From Argopecten irradians (lineage: Eukaryota; Mollusca; Bivalvia; Pectinida; Pectinidae), in the NCBI RefSeq assembly GCF_041381155.1, contig NC_091137.1:14441765-14505764 (forward strand): DNA of 64,000 nucleotides, in the 5' to 3' direction. Shown one piece after another: positions 1-10,470 of this stretch. The notes beneath the pieces were generated by a model. That model was not told the DNA's origin, ran no database searches, and worked only from the letters and a program-made list of their open reading frames with translations. Both the position numbers and the translations under genes were made by a program. Position 1 is the stretch's first letter; each line of letters opens with the position of its first letter.

Positions 1-859
1 ACTAAGTAAACCATTATTGTTATCTAAAGACTGGCAAGTTATAAAACTATGAAGTATGCAAGTAAATAAGTAGCTAATATAAATGTATATAAGCTGTAAA
101 GTGATTATCAGGATCAATAAATAGAGATAATTTGTTATTAAACAACTTAATCAGTGAAGAGAGGTATTAAGCTTTAACAACTTAATCGGTGAAGAGAGGT
201 ATTATGCTTTAACTCTATAATCTAGTCATTTCTTAAATTGAATTTCAAAACATGCCATAAAAGACAATTTACCCTCACAAGTGTCCTAATGAGTATTATA
301 AGTATTATGTACATATGTTGTATGATGTTTTCTCAGTTCTGCAAAGTATTGCTATGATGACACCTAGACCGTTCTGCAGAGTAGTACTATTATGACACTT
401 AGAGTGAAAACTTAATGTTGAGATAAGGATGTTTGTCACAATTAAGACCCACAGCTAAATATTGGGAGTGAATCTTCTGAATAGAGTATTGTTATAGTAG
501 AATTTTATAAATACTTTATACTGGTTGTGAATCTTGCTGTGGGCATGATTTGTTTATAAAGTCCAATTTTGATCAATAAATCATGATGGCGATCTACTTG
601 GACATCTTGGCCTGTAGGTAGTGGGCATTTGCATGAATATCATCTGTTCTATTGTTCTAGTACACTGCAGTACAACACCTGGTCCATTGGCTCGTTTACA
701 CATGGTCTGCATTATATAAATTTATACTAATACAAAGTTGTGTTACTGAGGCAACATGTGCATGATAAGAATGTATGCTGATTCTGCTATTGAAATGGCT
801 TTACATATACTACTTTCAAGTTTGAAAAGTCATTAAGACATTATATTTGTGGTTTTCAG
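1..859. other. Upstream or intronic sequence without a recognised exon
   Basis: AT-rich sequence with no convincing coding exon. It ends in a good 3' splice site (ttttcag just before 860), so at least the downstream part is intron of the zinc-finger gene. It holds a clean 35-bp tandem duplication (141-175 and 176-210, differing at two bases). A second, diverged duplication of about 35 bp lies around 335-405, each copy containing gttctgca and atgacac. Confidence 0.6.
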
Positions 860-1797
860 GTGAAGAAGAAGATGAAAGCCCCACAAAATCTACAAGAAAA
901 TCTTCAATTCACAAAAAGGCTATTTCGGATGACAATGGGAACATTGTAACACCATTGCGCACAACTAGAGTAACTCGTAGTAAAGGTGCTCCTCCTTCGG
1001 GTAAAACTCCAGGTTACATCACCCCAAAGAAGACTGAGAAAGAGAAACAAAAGAAAGAGAAAGAAAATTCTGTGGAAGATGAAATCAGCGAGAGAAGTGT
1101 AGATGAAGACAAGGAAGAAGAGGAGGATATAAGGAATGAGAGAGATAGTGATGAGTCAGACGAAAATGAAAATGAGTCCGAGGATGGAAATGTAGATAGT
1201 ACTGAAAACATTCCTGATGGTGAGGGTTCCACGGATAACATAGTTAAAGATTTGAAGTCTGAGGACCAAATGACTGAACAAAGGATGGATTCTGAAACTG
1301 AATCTAAGCAGTTAGATATTGTCAAAACAATTAAAAAGGAAATAGACAGTTCTAAAAATACTTCAGGTAAGGAGACTGTCAATGAAAGTGGTAAAGGTGA
1401 TCGGTCAGATGTCGAAAGTATGGACAAAAGAAGGACAGAGGAAGATATGGAAGAGAAGGACAATGCTAGTGAAAAAGATATTAAAACTGATTCCAGTGTA
1501 GAACTACAGCATGCTGACCAAGATGATAACCTATCAGAAAACAATGAAAGTGAAAAAGAGGATGGTGAAGGTATGGAATTAGAGGAGGACGAAGGACAAC
1601 TGTGTATTGATGAAGCAAGCGACGAGGGAGAAACCAAGAAGGAAGTTGACAGCCAAAGGGAGGAAACTCTTAGTAAAGGATATAGCTCCTCTCTGAAGGA
1701 CAGGACATGTAACTTCTGTTCAGTGGTCAAGAAAAGTCCAGCAGATCTTCAGCGACATATCCGTAAACACACTGGGGAACGTCCATTCAAATGCATG
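860..1797 (+). CDS. Zinc-finger gene exon A: acidic domain and finger 1
   Basis: The exon starts in phase 1 after ttttcag and ends in phase 0 at TGCATG|gtaagt. It encodes about 312 residues. A short Thr/Arg/Lys-rich stretch (TRVTRSKGAPPSGKTP) is followed by roughly 200 residues dominated by Glu, Asp, Ser and Lys, which are probably disordered. Finger 1 (CNFC with RHIRKH) and the linker HTGERPFKC close the exon. The donor falls inside the C-X2-C of finger 2, after C-M. Confidence 0.88.
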
Positions 1798-4700
1798 GTA
1801 AGTCTTAGTTATACCCAACCTTGTGGTTTCATCATATAGCCTGTAATCAGGATTCTTTGATTTACTAGGAGTGTTTTTCTGGGACGGGTTGATCGCCAGC
1901 GACCTGGTACCCCAATCAGTAGAGCAACCAACTGTTGTTCCGAGGGTCACAAGTTAAAACCCATGTCAGGCCGTCTTTTTTTTCTCTCCTCTTACAGGTC
2001 CGCTGTGTGGATGTTGTGGCTGTATATTTCTGTCAGCTTGAACTATATAGCTGAGTAGTGATAGCATTTTAACATTGACTTATATGGCTGAGCAGTGATA
2101 GCATTATAACATAGACAACAAATCTTCAGTGCTATATATAGGAACACAAACAAAAAGATTCATGATGTCTCCCCAACATAATATCGCTCACCTAACTTAT
2201 TCTGTATTTGTATATTACAGAGTCATCTGCTCTTGCAGGTAGGCATTGATTGTGATGTCAAGTGTTTGCGAGTGTAATGTCGTACTTTTCGGAGAAAATT
2301 TGTGAATTTTCTCATAAAATAATGAAGGAACAATCGATACCTACCAGCAAGGGAGCTAACTCTAATATGCAAAGAAGGAATACACAAGGGAGGTCGTCCT
2401 CACCCATGACTGTAGAAGTTACTAGGAATAATTTAAAACCATTTTGAACTATAGAAAACATTAATTTTGAAGCATTCTTGATAAAGAAACAGTAATTGAA
2501 GTAATATTATAAAAGTAATGAATGTTTTTCTGAATTTCAGATGTGCAGTCGTATGTTTAAAGCAAAGCGTAGCCTTCAATACCACCAGTTTATGCATCAT
2601 GGCATCAAGAGTGAAAACAGTAACATATCTCAAAAGTACTCACTCATGAGGAAACGGAAACTGGAGATGGATCAGCTTCGAGCTGAGCTCATCTCTCCAG
2701 ATGGAACGAAGCGATTTAAGTCGGAGGACTCACCAGATGTTACCCTAATGGATGGTATGACCAGACAGGATGGGAAGGATTCCAGCACAAGTCCAGAGAG
2801 TGGAGCTGATGTGGAGAGTCAGAGTGACCGCACTTGCTATGTATGTGGAAAACTCTGTCTGAAGCCCAGCGACCTTAAACGACACATGATGTGCCACACC
2901 GGGGAACGACCCTTCAAGTGTGATGTAAGTAATTAATATATATTAGTTATATAAGTATTTTATAGTGAAAACTGGTCAACAGAACTTTGACCAATAGACA
3001 AGTAATTAAGATATTGTGGGACACTTTGACAAAAAGACAAAAAAAATTCACATACCGGGTATTAACATAACCTGTAATTATTCCCAATATTAACAAAATA
3101 AGGTAAGCTTTAATTAACCAGATCTTCACCATTTCAGTATTTACTCTTTTTCAATAAAGAAGGTCCAGGAGATCAATTATGAAAATTATTTGATTTTATT
3201 TTTCTTTTACCCAATTTTAAGATAACTAGAAGCGTAAAAATAATGTAAAATGTATTTGTTATAGGTCTGTGGAAAACCATTTCGTGCCAAGAACAGTATG
3301 CTCTACCATAAGAAATCTGCTCACGGATTTGACATAGAGCTCAGTCCAGGGCTGGAGGAACGCTTCCTTCGTCTGAAAAAACAAACAAATCTACACACTA
3401 TTGCTACAAAAATGGCTAATCAGAATGTTAGCAACAATGTTACTCCAAAGCCTTCGAGTTCCAATAACTCTGTGGAAGCTGATGAAGATGATGACTCTGA
3501 TGAAACCTCCTCCATTCCAACTTTGGACAATTACCCGATAGAGAACGGAAATAAAGTCTTCTACAGTTGTGGTTACTCAAACTCATTCCAAGATGGTGAA
3601 GTAGAGTTAGATGAATCAACAGGATTGTTCAAACATAAGTTAGCAAACGGAAGTCAAGTGATGATGGAACAGGGTGATTCTGACATGATGGATGAATGTA
3701 AGGACCAGCCTATTGACACTGACAATTTGGACCCGCCAGACATTACACAGATGATCAAAGATGGATCCAGTATGGTTGGGGCGGAGATCATTCACGGGTC
3801 TCATTTCACTAAAAATAGAATCAGTATCCGTAACGAGACAGTGCTGATCACGCGGCTGGATGGAGTCAACCTTACCACTGGGAAAGACATGAGTCTGTAC
3901 AAGTGTTACTTATGTGGTAAGGTGTTTAACTACCTGAGTAAGGTGCAGTGCCACTTGTCAATGCATTTTGAAAAAGATATAGTGATTTTTCAGTGCCAGT
4001 TATGTAAGGCCTCATTTTGGTTTAAGAACCAAGTGATGCAGCATATTAGAAAAAAGCATCCCTCAGAGGTGGACCATGCAAGTAGGAGACAAGAGAATCA
4101 GTGTAAGAATAATGATGCGGACAATGATACATCTAACTCAGACATGGATTCAGGAATTCAGGTGAAGTCAGAGGGGAATGATGAGAATAGTGATGAGAGG
4201 GAAGGCAGTTCATCGCCCATCGAAAGCAAGATAGACGATGAGGATATATTCAAGAAAGATTCAGAAGAGCGTGATAATGATATGTTGTGTCGCTTCTGGC
4301 GTGGATTGAAATATCGAAAAAACAGCAATGGTTCGTATGTATGCCTAGTGTGTCGTAAATCATTCCACCGGGAGATTTCCCTACTCAAACATATCAAGAT
4401 ACACAGTGGACATAAACAGTGCTATTGTCAGGAGTGTGGGAAGGGCTTTATGGAGTTCACAGCTCTGCGTCAACATTTATCCATGTTTCACGGTCTCCAG
4501 GACAACAGCCATACTGTTAAACCTCATATCAAAGCCTCTACCAAACATTCACTGCTGTCCAACCTCCTCAGTAAAAAGACAAGTTCAAAGCCTGAGGCTG
4601 ACAACACACCACGCCAGTCACAGGAGGAAAGAGCTCGAGAGTTACTCATCAAAGAAGGTATACAAGAAGATGTTACTGTTGTGATGCCTTGTGGACCAGA

Positions 4701-7364
4701 TGATGACCCTGAGGTTGATGCTGGTCCACGTCTTTTGGATGTCTGGTCCGAACGAGACTCAGAAGAGAGTAGTGAAGCCAACAGCCAAGATGGAATTGTT
4801 GCTCCAGTATTATCCAAACGGTCACTAGCAAAGGAAATAAGCAAGTCCAAGCGCAAATCATCTCAGCCTGTCAAACTCCAAAACGCTTCTATCCCACCAC
4901 CACCACCTTTACAAATATCCATTCCTCCCCCTGCATCAACTGTGGCACATGTTCCAATCCCAATTCCTACCCGACTCCTCATCAACGGTGAGGCAGCTGG
5001 AGCAAATCTAGCAGCCTTACCTGGAAGTGTAGAACTGCCGGGTGGTGTACAGATCAAACAGGAACCATTGTCCCCTCAACCTGATGTGCCTCCTACAACT
5101 AATTCAGCACCTAACATTGTCAATCCTAATACCCCTGTGGCACAGTTTGTGATGAACCCTGGTCAGCAGATGATACTGACCAGTGCTAGTGGAGCTACCA
5201 CCGGTCAGCCTCAACCTATGATGCTTCTCTCTAACTCTGCCTTCCCTTCTCCAATTCCTGGCAATATTATTGGCATGGTGCAAGTTGCCAACTCACCCAA
5301 TCAAATTCCAGCCAAGGACTCTGTTCCCTTGGACAGCTCCACTCCAATGTCATCGGAACCGTCGCCTTCTAACACTGAGGGTAGTGACAGAGATACGCTC
5401 GTTGGATTTCCTCGGGTTCAGTGGTCTCCAAATGAAACACCTACCTCGTGTACCTCAGTCCCGGGCTACGCTTGGAGCCAGATATCTGCTGATGGACGTA
5501 AAGTTACCTCGCTTTCTCGAACACACTCAAGGTATGTTTTCATAAATATAGAAAATATCAATATACACAAACAGATTGCAATTTCATCTTATGGAACACC
5601 ATATATGACATTAATGTAGTAAAATTAGTTCATTTTTAGATAAAAGAAATATTAGTGAGTATGTATTTTCCCATTAAATGATAGATAAATGAAATCAAAT
5701 AAAAATGCACTGAACAAAAGATTATGGTGTTATTTAAGAGAAAATATCGACTTCATATAGAAAACTGAAGTATTTGGTTTTACATACAGCTGATCAGTTG
5801 AATTCTTTTTTTTCTTTTTTTTTTCTCTTTTTTCTTTTTTAAATTTAAAGTTGAATTCTTTATGTTCTTCAAAGGGATATCATTTGATGGTTTCCCTTGT
5901 TTAATTATGTTTACAATCACACATTGGTTTCCTCCTTTTAGACTGCCAATTGTGAATGCACCGGTAAACAGGGATAAAGTTTGTAAGCCAATGACATTGA
6001 CAGATGGCCGTGTAGTATATAGATGTCCATTCTGTAGTAAAGACTTTCTCTCCTACTCTGACATCAACAGACATATGGACTTCCATGAAGGTATGATCAC
6101 TACTGATGTATTAACAGCAGTTTGTTTTCTTGGTTAAAGTAGAAGTGATACTAGTGATACTCAGGGCCCAGTTTAATGAGCATTTCTTAATGTAAGGAAT
6201 TTCTTAACTAAATCTAAGGAAAGCATTACAGATTTTAAGGAAGGCTCCTTAAATTAAGACTTTTTTCTTAACCCCTGTATTGCTTTCCTATAGGGAATTT
6301 TAAGTTAAGGAATTCCTAAAGATAAGGAATGTTCATGAAACACGGCGAAGTTCTATCATCTGACATAATCATTAATTGGATCAATATTAATAGCAACACT
6401 AAGTTCTATACAATTTCTTCATCTGAATCAGTAGAAAGGAAAGTATTCCTAGATTTCTTTGACTTAAACCTTAGTGTCATCGATATAAATGACTACAATA
6501 AGATTTACTGTTACCAAAAGTACAAGTAATACTAGTCCCGGGTCTAACATTGTAATATATAACACGTAGTTGTTTTGATTAATTTTTGATTTAAAGTATA
6601 TTTTTGTTGACAGATATCCGACCATACAAGTGTAAATACTGTGACTACTTTGCCCGTACCAACAGTCAACTCAAGGTCCATATGATGCGACATCAAGGTA
6701 GGTTTGGTTGGAATCCAGGTTTTATTGCATTAATAAGACAATTGTTATACACTCTTACCTGTAATCAATATGTAAGTTCTTTCAAACCTTCTGACACAGG
6801 AAAATTCTTTGAGATATGATTGTTCCAAACAAGGCTTTCATGTCTGCGTTTAGATCAGTACATGTTGATACCATTTTGTCTGTACAGTAAATCTTATTAC
6901 AACATTACAATTGTACAGCAATCTACCATGATATCTATGACTATGATAAAAGTAACTTATTTCTCAAAACATTTTTTTCAATCTAGAACAATTCAGTGTC
7001 AAGGTTTAATCTAAAAAAATGTTTTTAGAAAACTTTAGACATCAAAAATTAAATTATATACACCATTGATATTTTTTTTTAAGATCAGATTTACTGAATC
7101 TATTTGACAGGTATACGTGAGTTCTGCTGCAAGGTATGTAACTACAAGGGAGTAACCCAGTCTGATCTGAACCGTCACATGAAGTCCCAAATTCACATCC
7201 TCAAGTCTCGCAATGAGTGTAGGCACTGTGGCGAGGGCTTTGTCACACAGAAAAACCTGGAGAAACATCTCGATGGAAATTGTATCGTGAAAGTTACAAA
7301 GTTAGAGGATACTTCAGACTTCTATGCTACCTCCAAACTAGAAAATGTTGGTTTGGAGGCCTAA
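860..7364 (+). CDS. Multi-C2H2 zinc-finger protein, six exons, 5' incomplete
   Basis: Exons: 860-1797, 2541-2924, 3265-5531, 5942-6090, 6614-6697, 7111-7364. All introns are GT-AG and all junction phases agree, giving about 1,357 residues with stop TAA at 7362-7364. The first exon begins in phase 1 behind an acceptor, so the start codon lies in an unseen exon. Order: an acidic Glu/Asp/Ser/Lys-rich N-terminus; fingers 1-4 with HTGERPFKC linkers; fingers 5-8 spread through the long third exon; a Pro-rich low-complexity segment; fingers 9-12. Finger 12 ends H-X4-C. Short psi-K-x-E motifs (IKKE, VKSE, IKQE, FKSE) are possible SUMO acceptors. Clustered C2H2 fingers normally mean a nuclear DNA-binding regulator; that role is inferred. 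I do not recognise the exact vertebrate orthologue, so no symbol is given. Confidence 0.9.
1880..1980 (+). repeat. tRNA-like SINE head in an intron
   Basis: The intron after exon A contains a tRNA-like promoter layout. An A-box-like stretch ending in cagtagagc lies near 1915-1924, and a B-box-like stretch (gagggtcacaagttaaaacc) at 1942-1961. A T-rich run follows at about 1975. This is the usual head of a tRNA-derived SINE. The arms are too degenerate for a functional tRNA. Confidence 0.45.
2202..2378. repeat. Short TIR (MITE-like) repeat, copy 1
   Basis: This intronic repeat of about 175 bp has imperfect inverted ends: tatattacagagtcatctgc near the left end and gggagctaactctaatatgc near the right. 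A diverged second copy lies at 7409-7550, in the 3' region of the same gene, with the same two ends and similar interior. I saw no target-site duplication I could trust. Confidence 0.5.
2541..2924 (+). CDS. Zinc-finger gene exon B: fingers 2 (rest) and 3
   Basis: 128 codons, phase 0 at both ends. The exon opens with M-C, completing C-M|M-C of finger 2 (CSRMFKAKRSLQYHQFMHH). After a Lys/Ser/Asp-rich spacer it encodes finger 3 (CYVCGK with KRHMMCH) and HTGERPFKC. The donor again lies inside the next finger's C-X2-C, after C-D. Confidence 0.92.
3265..5531 (+). CDS. Zinc-finger gene exon C: fingers 4 to 8 and Pro-rich region
   Basis: Long exon of 755 codons plus two bases. It begins with V-C of finger 4 (CDVCGKPFRAKNSMLYH), then runs through an acidic spacer, fingers 5-6 (CYLCGKVF and CQLCKASF), another acidic Ser/Asp spacer, and fingers 7-8 (CLVCRKSF and CQECGKGF). 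A long tail rich in Pro, Ser, Gln and Asn follows, including a short Pro run (IPPPPP) and IKQEPLSP. The chosen donor is TCAAG|gtatgt. Read-through of that donor would extend the frame to a stop at 5617-5619, so a shorter isoform lacking fingers 9-12 is possible. Confidence 0.92.
5805..5850 (+). repeat. T-rich low-complexity tract
   Basis: A run made almost entirely of T with single C interruptions lies in the intron before exon D. It is too far from the acceptor at 5941 to be that site's polypyrimidine tract. Confidence 0.7.
5942..6090 (+). CDS. Zinc-finger gene exon D: finger 9
   Basis: Starts in phase 2 after cctttttag and ends in phase 1 at CATGAAG|gtatga. It encodes a short linker and finger 9 (CPFCSKDFLSYSDINRH, then DFH). 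Phases match exons C and E. Confidence 0.9.
6163..6343. repeat. MITE-like repeat rich in CTTAA motifs
   Basis: The intron holds a block of repeated ttcttaa/ttaagg words with loosely inverted ends: gggcccagtttaatgagcat at the left, and gttcatgaaacac, whose reverse complement resembles it, at the right. A diverged copy in the opposite orientation lies near 20507-20633, and a fragment starts near 21086. This suggests a dispersed non-autonomous element. Confidence 0.45.
6614..6697 (+). CDS. Zinc-finger gene exon E: finger 10
   Basis: 84 bases, phase 1 to phase 1, encoding IRPYKCKYCDYFARTNSQLK and the finger-closing histidines of VHMMRH. Acceptor ttgacag, donor CATCAAG|gtaggt. Confidence 0.92.
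7111..7364 (+). CDS. Zinc-finger gene terminal exon F: fingers 11 and 12
   Basis: Starts in phase 1 after tttgacag and ends with TAA at 7362-7364. It encodes finger 11 (CKVCNYKGVTQSDLNRH with a long H-X5-H) and finger 12 (CRHCGEGFVTQKNLEKH), whose last ligand is a cysteine (LDGNC). A hydrophilic tail of about 27 residues follows. Confidence 0.9.
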
Positions 7365-7408
7365 ACACTCACCTCCGTCAGATCCTTACAAAAATACCTC
7401 CGCAGAAG

Positions 7409-7550
7409 TCTGTATTTGTATATTACAGAGTTATCCGCCCTTGTGGGTTGTTATTGATTGTGCTAGCGTTACATGATACTTTTCAGAGAAAACAAAATAA
7501 TGATATCAAAAGTGTTACCTACAAGGGAGGTAACTTTGTAATACGCAAAG
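7409..7550. repeat. Short TIR (MITE-like) repeat, copy 2
   Basis: Second copy of the repeat at 2202-2378. It shares the left end (tgtatttgtatattacagag), the interior words attgattgtg and acttttc, and a right end with gggaggtaactttgtaata. It sits 45 bases downstream of the zinc-finger stop codon. Confidence 0.5.
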
Positions 7551-9819
7551 GTGAAATAGAACATTGTAAGGATCAGAAAGTTGATGGATTACTGATTACT
7601 ATCACACAAACTGGTGATATGGAATAACGGAAAATTGTTTGCTATTCCTTAGTTGATGTCTTTTGCTGAAAACGGAACCATATGAGTATGAGATTGATTA
7701 ACATATTATACAATCAAGACTACTCCAAATATGAGGAATAGAGACTCTTGAATAAAACATTGACAGCTTTGTTAACAGAGGTGAGGAATTGGAAGAGGTT
7801 TTATTAATTTTTTACCACTATTGGACATGTTTATTTGAAATGTCTGATGTATGCTACTGAAGTGGAGAGAGTGACTTTTGTCCAATGCATGTTGCTGCGG
7901 TGGGATATTTTAACTGAGGCATTGTTTCATTGGGACCAATGGTTAAAATTGTGGGTCCAATATTATGTGAAAAAAGCATGCTCAATTTAATTTTGTGAAT
8001 TTGCTATGTTTTTGTTGACATATTATTGTTTTATATGATGATGTGGACCATTTATTCTTTTAAATACTATACAGATATTTTGTAAATACAAATTGATGAT
8101 ATCAAGATATATATGTACATAAATATTATGGCTACATACGATTATGACAAGTGCAGTACTTTATGTTAAACAATGGAATATGCCTAACTGTTTGTCCAGT
8201 AAAATCACTCTCTTCCAGACAAGGGCCTTTTGTAGAACAATTGATTTCTGTAGATTTTATATTTTTCTCCCAACTAATTACACGAAAAATAATTGAAATA
8301 CAGATATTTCAACTTTTGAAGTCTTTTAGATGTTCTGCATAAAATCTATCACATCAATTCTGTATAAATAATTTTCTTCAAACTTTGTATTAAACTTTTT
8401 CAGTCATTCTGTATCCCCTTTTTCTTACCCACTCATCCATTACCTTCCACAAGAATACAGTGGAGATAATATAATGCAATTTTAAAACTCCAATTGTGTA
8501 GATGATAAACATTTTCATTTTTATTCCTGAGGGACCAATGTTCACCATTCCTCTTTGATAGATGTCAAAAACAATATTCCAAAAGCTATTCATTCTGATT
8601 GCAATATTTGTTGAAGTTATGAATTAAATTTCTCCTTATTGAAATAGCTGATATAAAGAGAAAACTGACATAGTTATCAACAGGACCAAATACTGAAAGC
8701 ATACCGGTACTTATTTTACCTTGCTCAAATTTTAGCACAAATGCTAAATATGTTGACTATGGTTTATTAGCGCAGATATCAGTATAGCGAAATTCGGTGG
8801 TTAATACTGGAAATGCCCTTTTTACAAAATTTAAGACACAGCGCTTAAAAAACTACCACTAAAATAAGTATGATTACAGCATTGTTGTTGTATTGGTTTT
8901 TTTTCCTCCTGTGAAAGATGTTGGTTATTTCAAAGACAATTATTTGTTGAGGGCATTGTGATTTCAATTTTTCTGGGACCATCTTACTATTTCTATATTG
9001 GTGAAAAGAAGGACCAAGTTTTGTTACAAATTTGTTGATTTATTACTTTGTTATTAGCAGTAGTTTTTGAAAAATCTAATGACAGTTCCAAATGGCTGTC
9101 TCCTGTTTATATTAATTGTGTGTTAATTGTTTACACTGTTGAACCAAGGCTGATTTGGGGAAAGGAGACGTTGAGTTGGCATAGAACCATTTTTTAAACT
9201 CGTGTAATTTGAGCATTCCATTTGTTTGAATATCTGTTAATATGTGTTTTGTGAGAAAGCAGTCAAGTTATTATATTTCTTACATTAAATTACTGATTTA
9301 ATATAGACTAAATAATAGTATTACCTGAAAGTGAGCATCCATTTTTTGTATGGAAGCCTGCAGCACATTGTCTGTGTAACGGAAGCAATCTCCAACACTC
9401 TGAATTAAAATGTTCATATGAAATATTTGGTGAATCAAAGAATTTGAAATGTATATATTGCATTCATAGAAATCGATGGAAATATTGGGATAAATTATAG
9501 ATTATGAATTAAGAGGCCAGTTTATGAAAGGGTTCCATAGTCTTGATTTGGGAATCATTAAATACACTACAGTTTATTCCTTTCTGTTGACATGAACCTC
9601 GCACACCATGCGGTGGGGAACAATGTTTTTGTGTCGTTCAGCTCGTGTTATTATGAATTATATGAATTGTTTTATTATCCACAGAGTTTATGTAGATTAT
9701 GTGATGTCTGTTAATTGTTGGTTTGTAATTCCTGTGAAAGAGTAAACATTCACAACTGTATTTTGTTTATTCCTGTCAATATATATCTATATACAATACG
9801 TTGATTTAGTGTAGTTCTC

Positions 9820-9825
9820 AATAAA
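9820..9825 (+). terminator. Candidate poly(A) signal for the zinc-finger gene
   Basis: AATAAA in the sense strand about 2.45 kb after the stop, followed by T-rich sequence. It is one of several candidates; transcript data would be needed to choose. Confidence 0.3.
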
Positions 9826-10375
9826 TTCTTTATATACCTATATTAATCATGTTGTACCAACTTGTTTTGTTAATTTTTTTTTTAATTTTTTTTTTGAGAA
9901 AGAATATAATCATCACTGCTAAAACGCCTGATAATGAAATCAATTGTATATTTCTGTACATAAAAGTAGTTAAATTTAGTTGTGATTGATGAATATGTAT
10001 AAATGTATCTTCTAAGACTGAAAATATTGCAAGTAGTTAGACTTTAGATACTCTTTCACAGTTTGGGAATTTGTTTATGTTTGACTGTATCAAAATAGCA
10101 AATCAACTAAAAATTCTAAAAATGCATTTTCACAATAATAGAAATCTCTAGCTGTATGCAGCCACAATAAGCCATTTGATAATAAGGATTTTGAAATTGA
10201 AATACATTGTACCATAGTTCCAATTTAAATTTGATAAACTTCTATTGATTGTAGTAATATATAGTTTCCAGGGTTTATTACTTAAACTTCAGTAGAAAGT
10301 AAGCATTGTAAGAGATAAAAAAATTACTTGAAAGAATGTTGATAAAAAAATACATTATACAGAGAAGAAAAATGT

Positions 10376-10470
10376 TAGCTATCTTTCCTTTGCCTCTAAT
10401 ACCCAATAAACCTTACTGACGATTATTGTTGTTAGCAGGATGTTAAACAAAATAAACCAATCCAATTTTC
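10376..10470 (+). repeat. SINE 3' tail fragment
   Basis: The segment with aataaaccttactgacg, then gttagcaggatgttaaac and aaaataaaccaatcc, has the look of the 3' tail of common mollusc tRNA-derived SINEs (a GTTAAAC motif followed by an AATAAACCAA-type tail). The SINE body is absent. Recognition is from memory of the family style, so confidence is low. Confidence 0.35.

Noticed and set aside
1014..1730. 238-codon minus-strand frame, Ser/Leu-rich
   Set aside because: It is the antisense of the Glu/Asp/Lys-rich exon A of the zinc-finger gene, which has correct splice sites and continues into zinc fingers.
1893..1965. A functional tRNA gene
   Set aside because: Box-like motifs are present, but no cloverleaf with paired acceptor and anticodon stems can be formed; a SINE head is the better reading.
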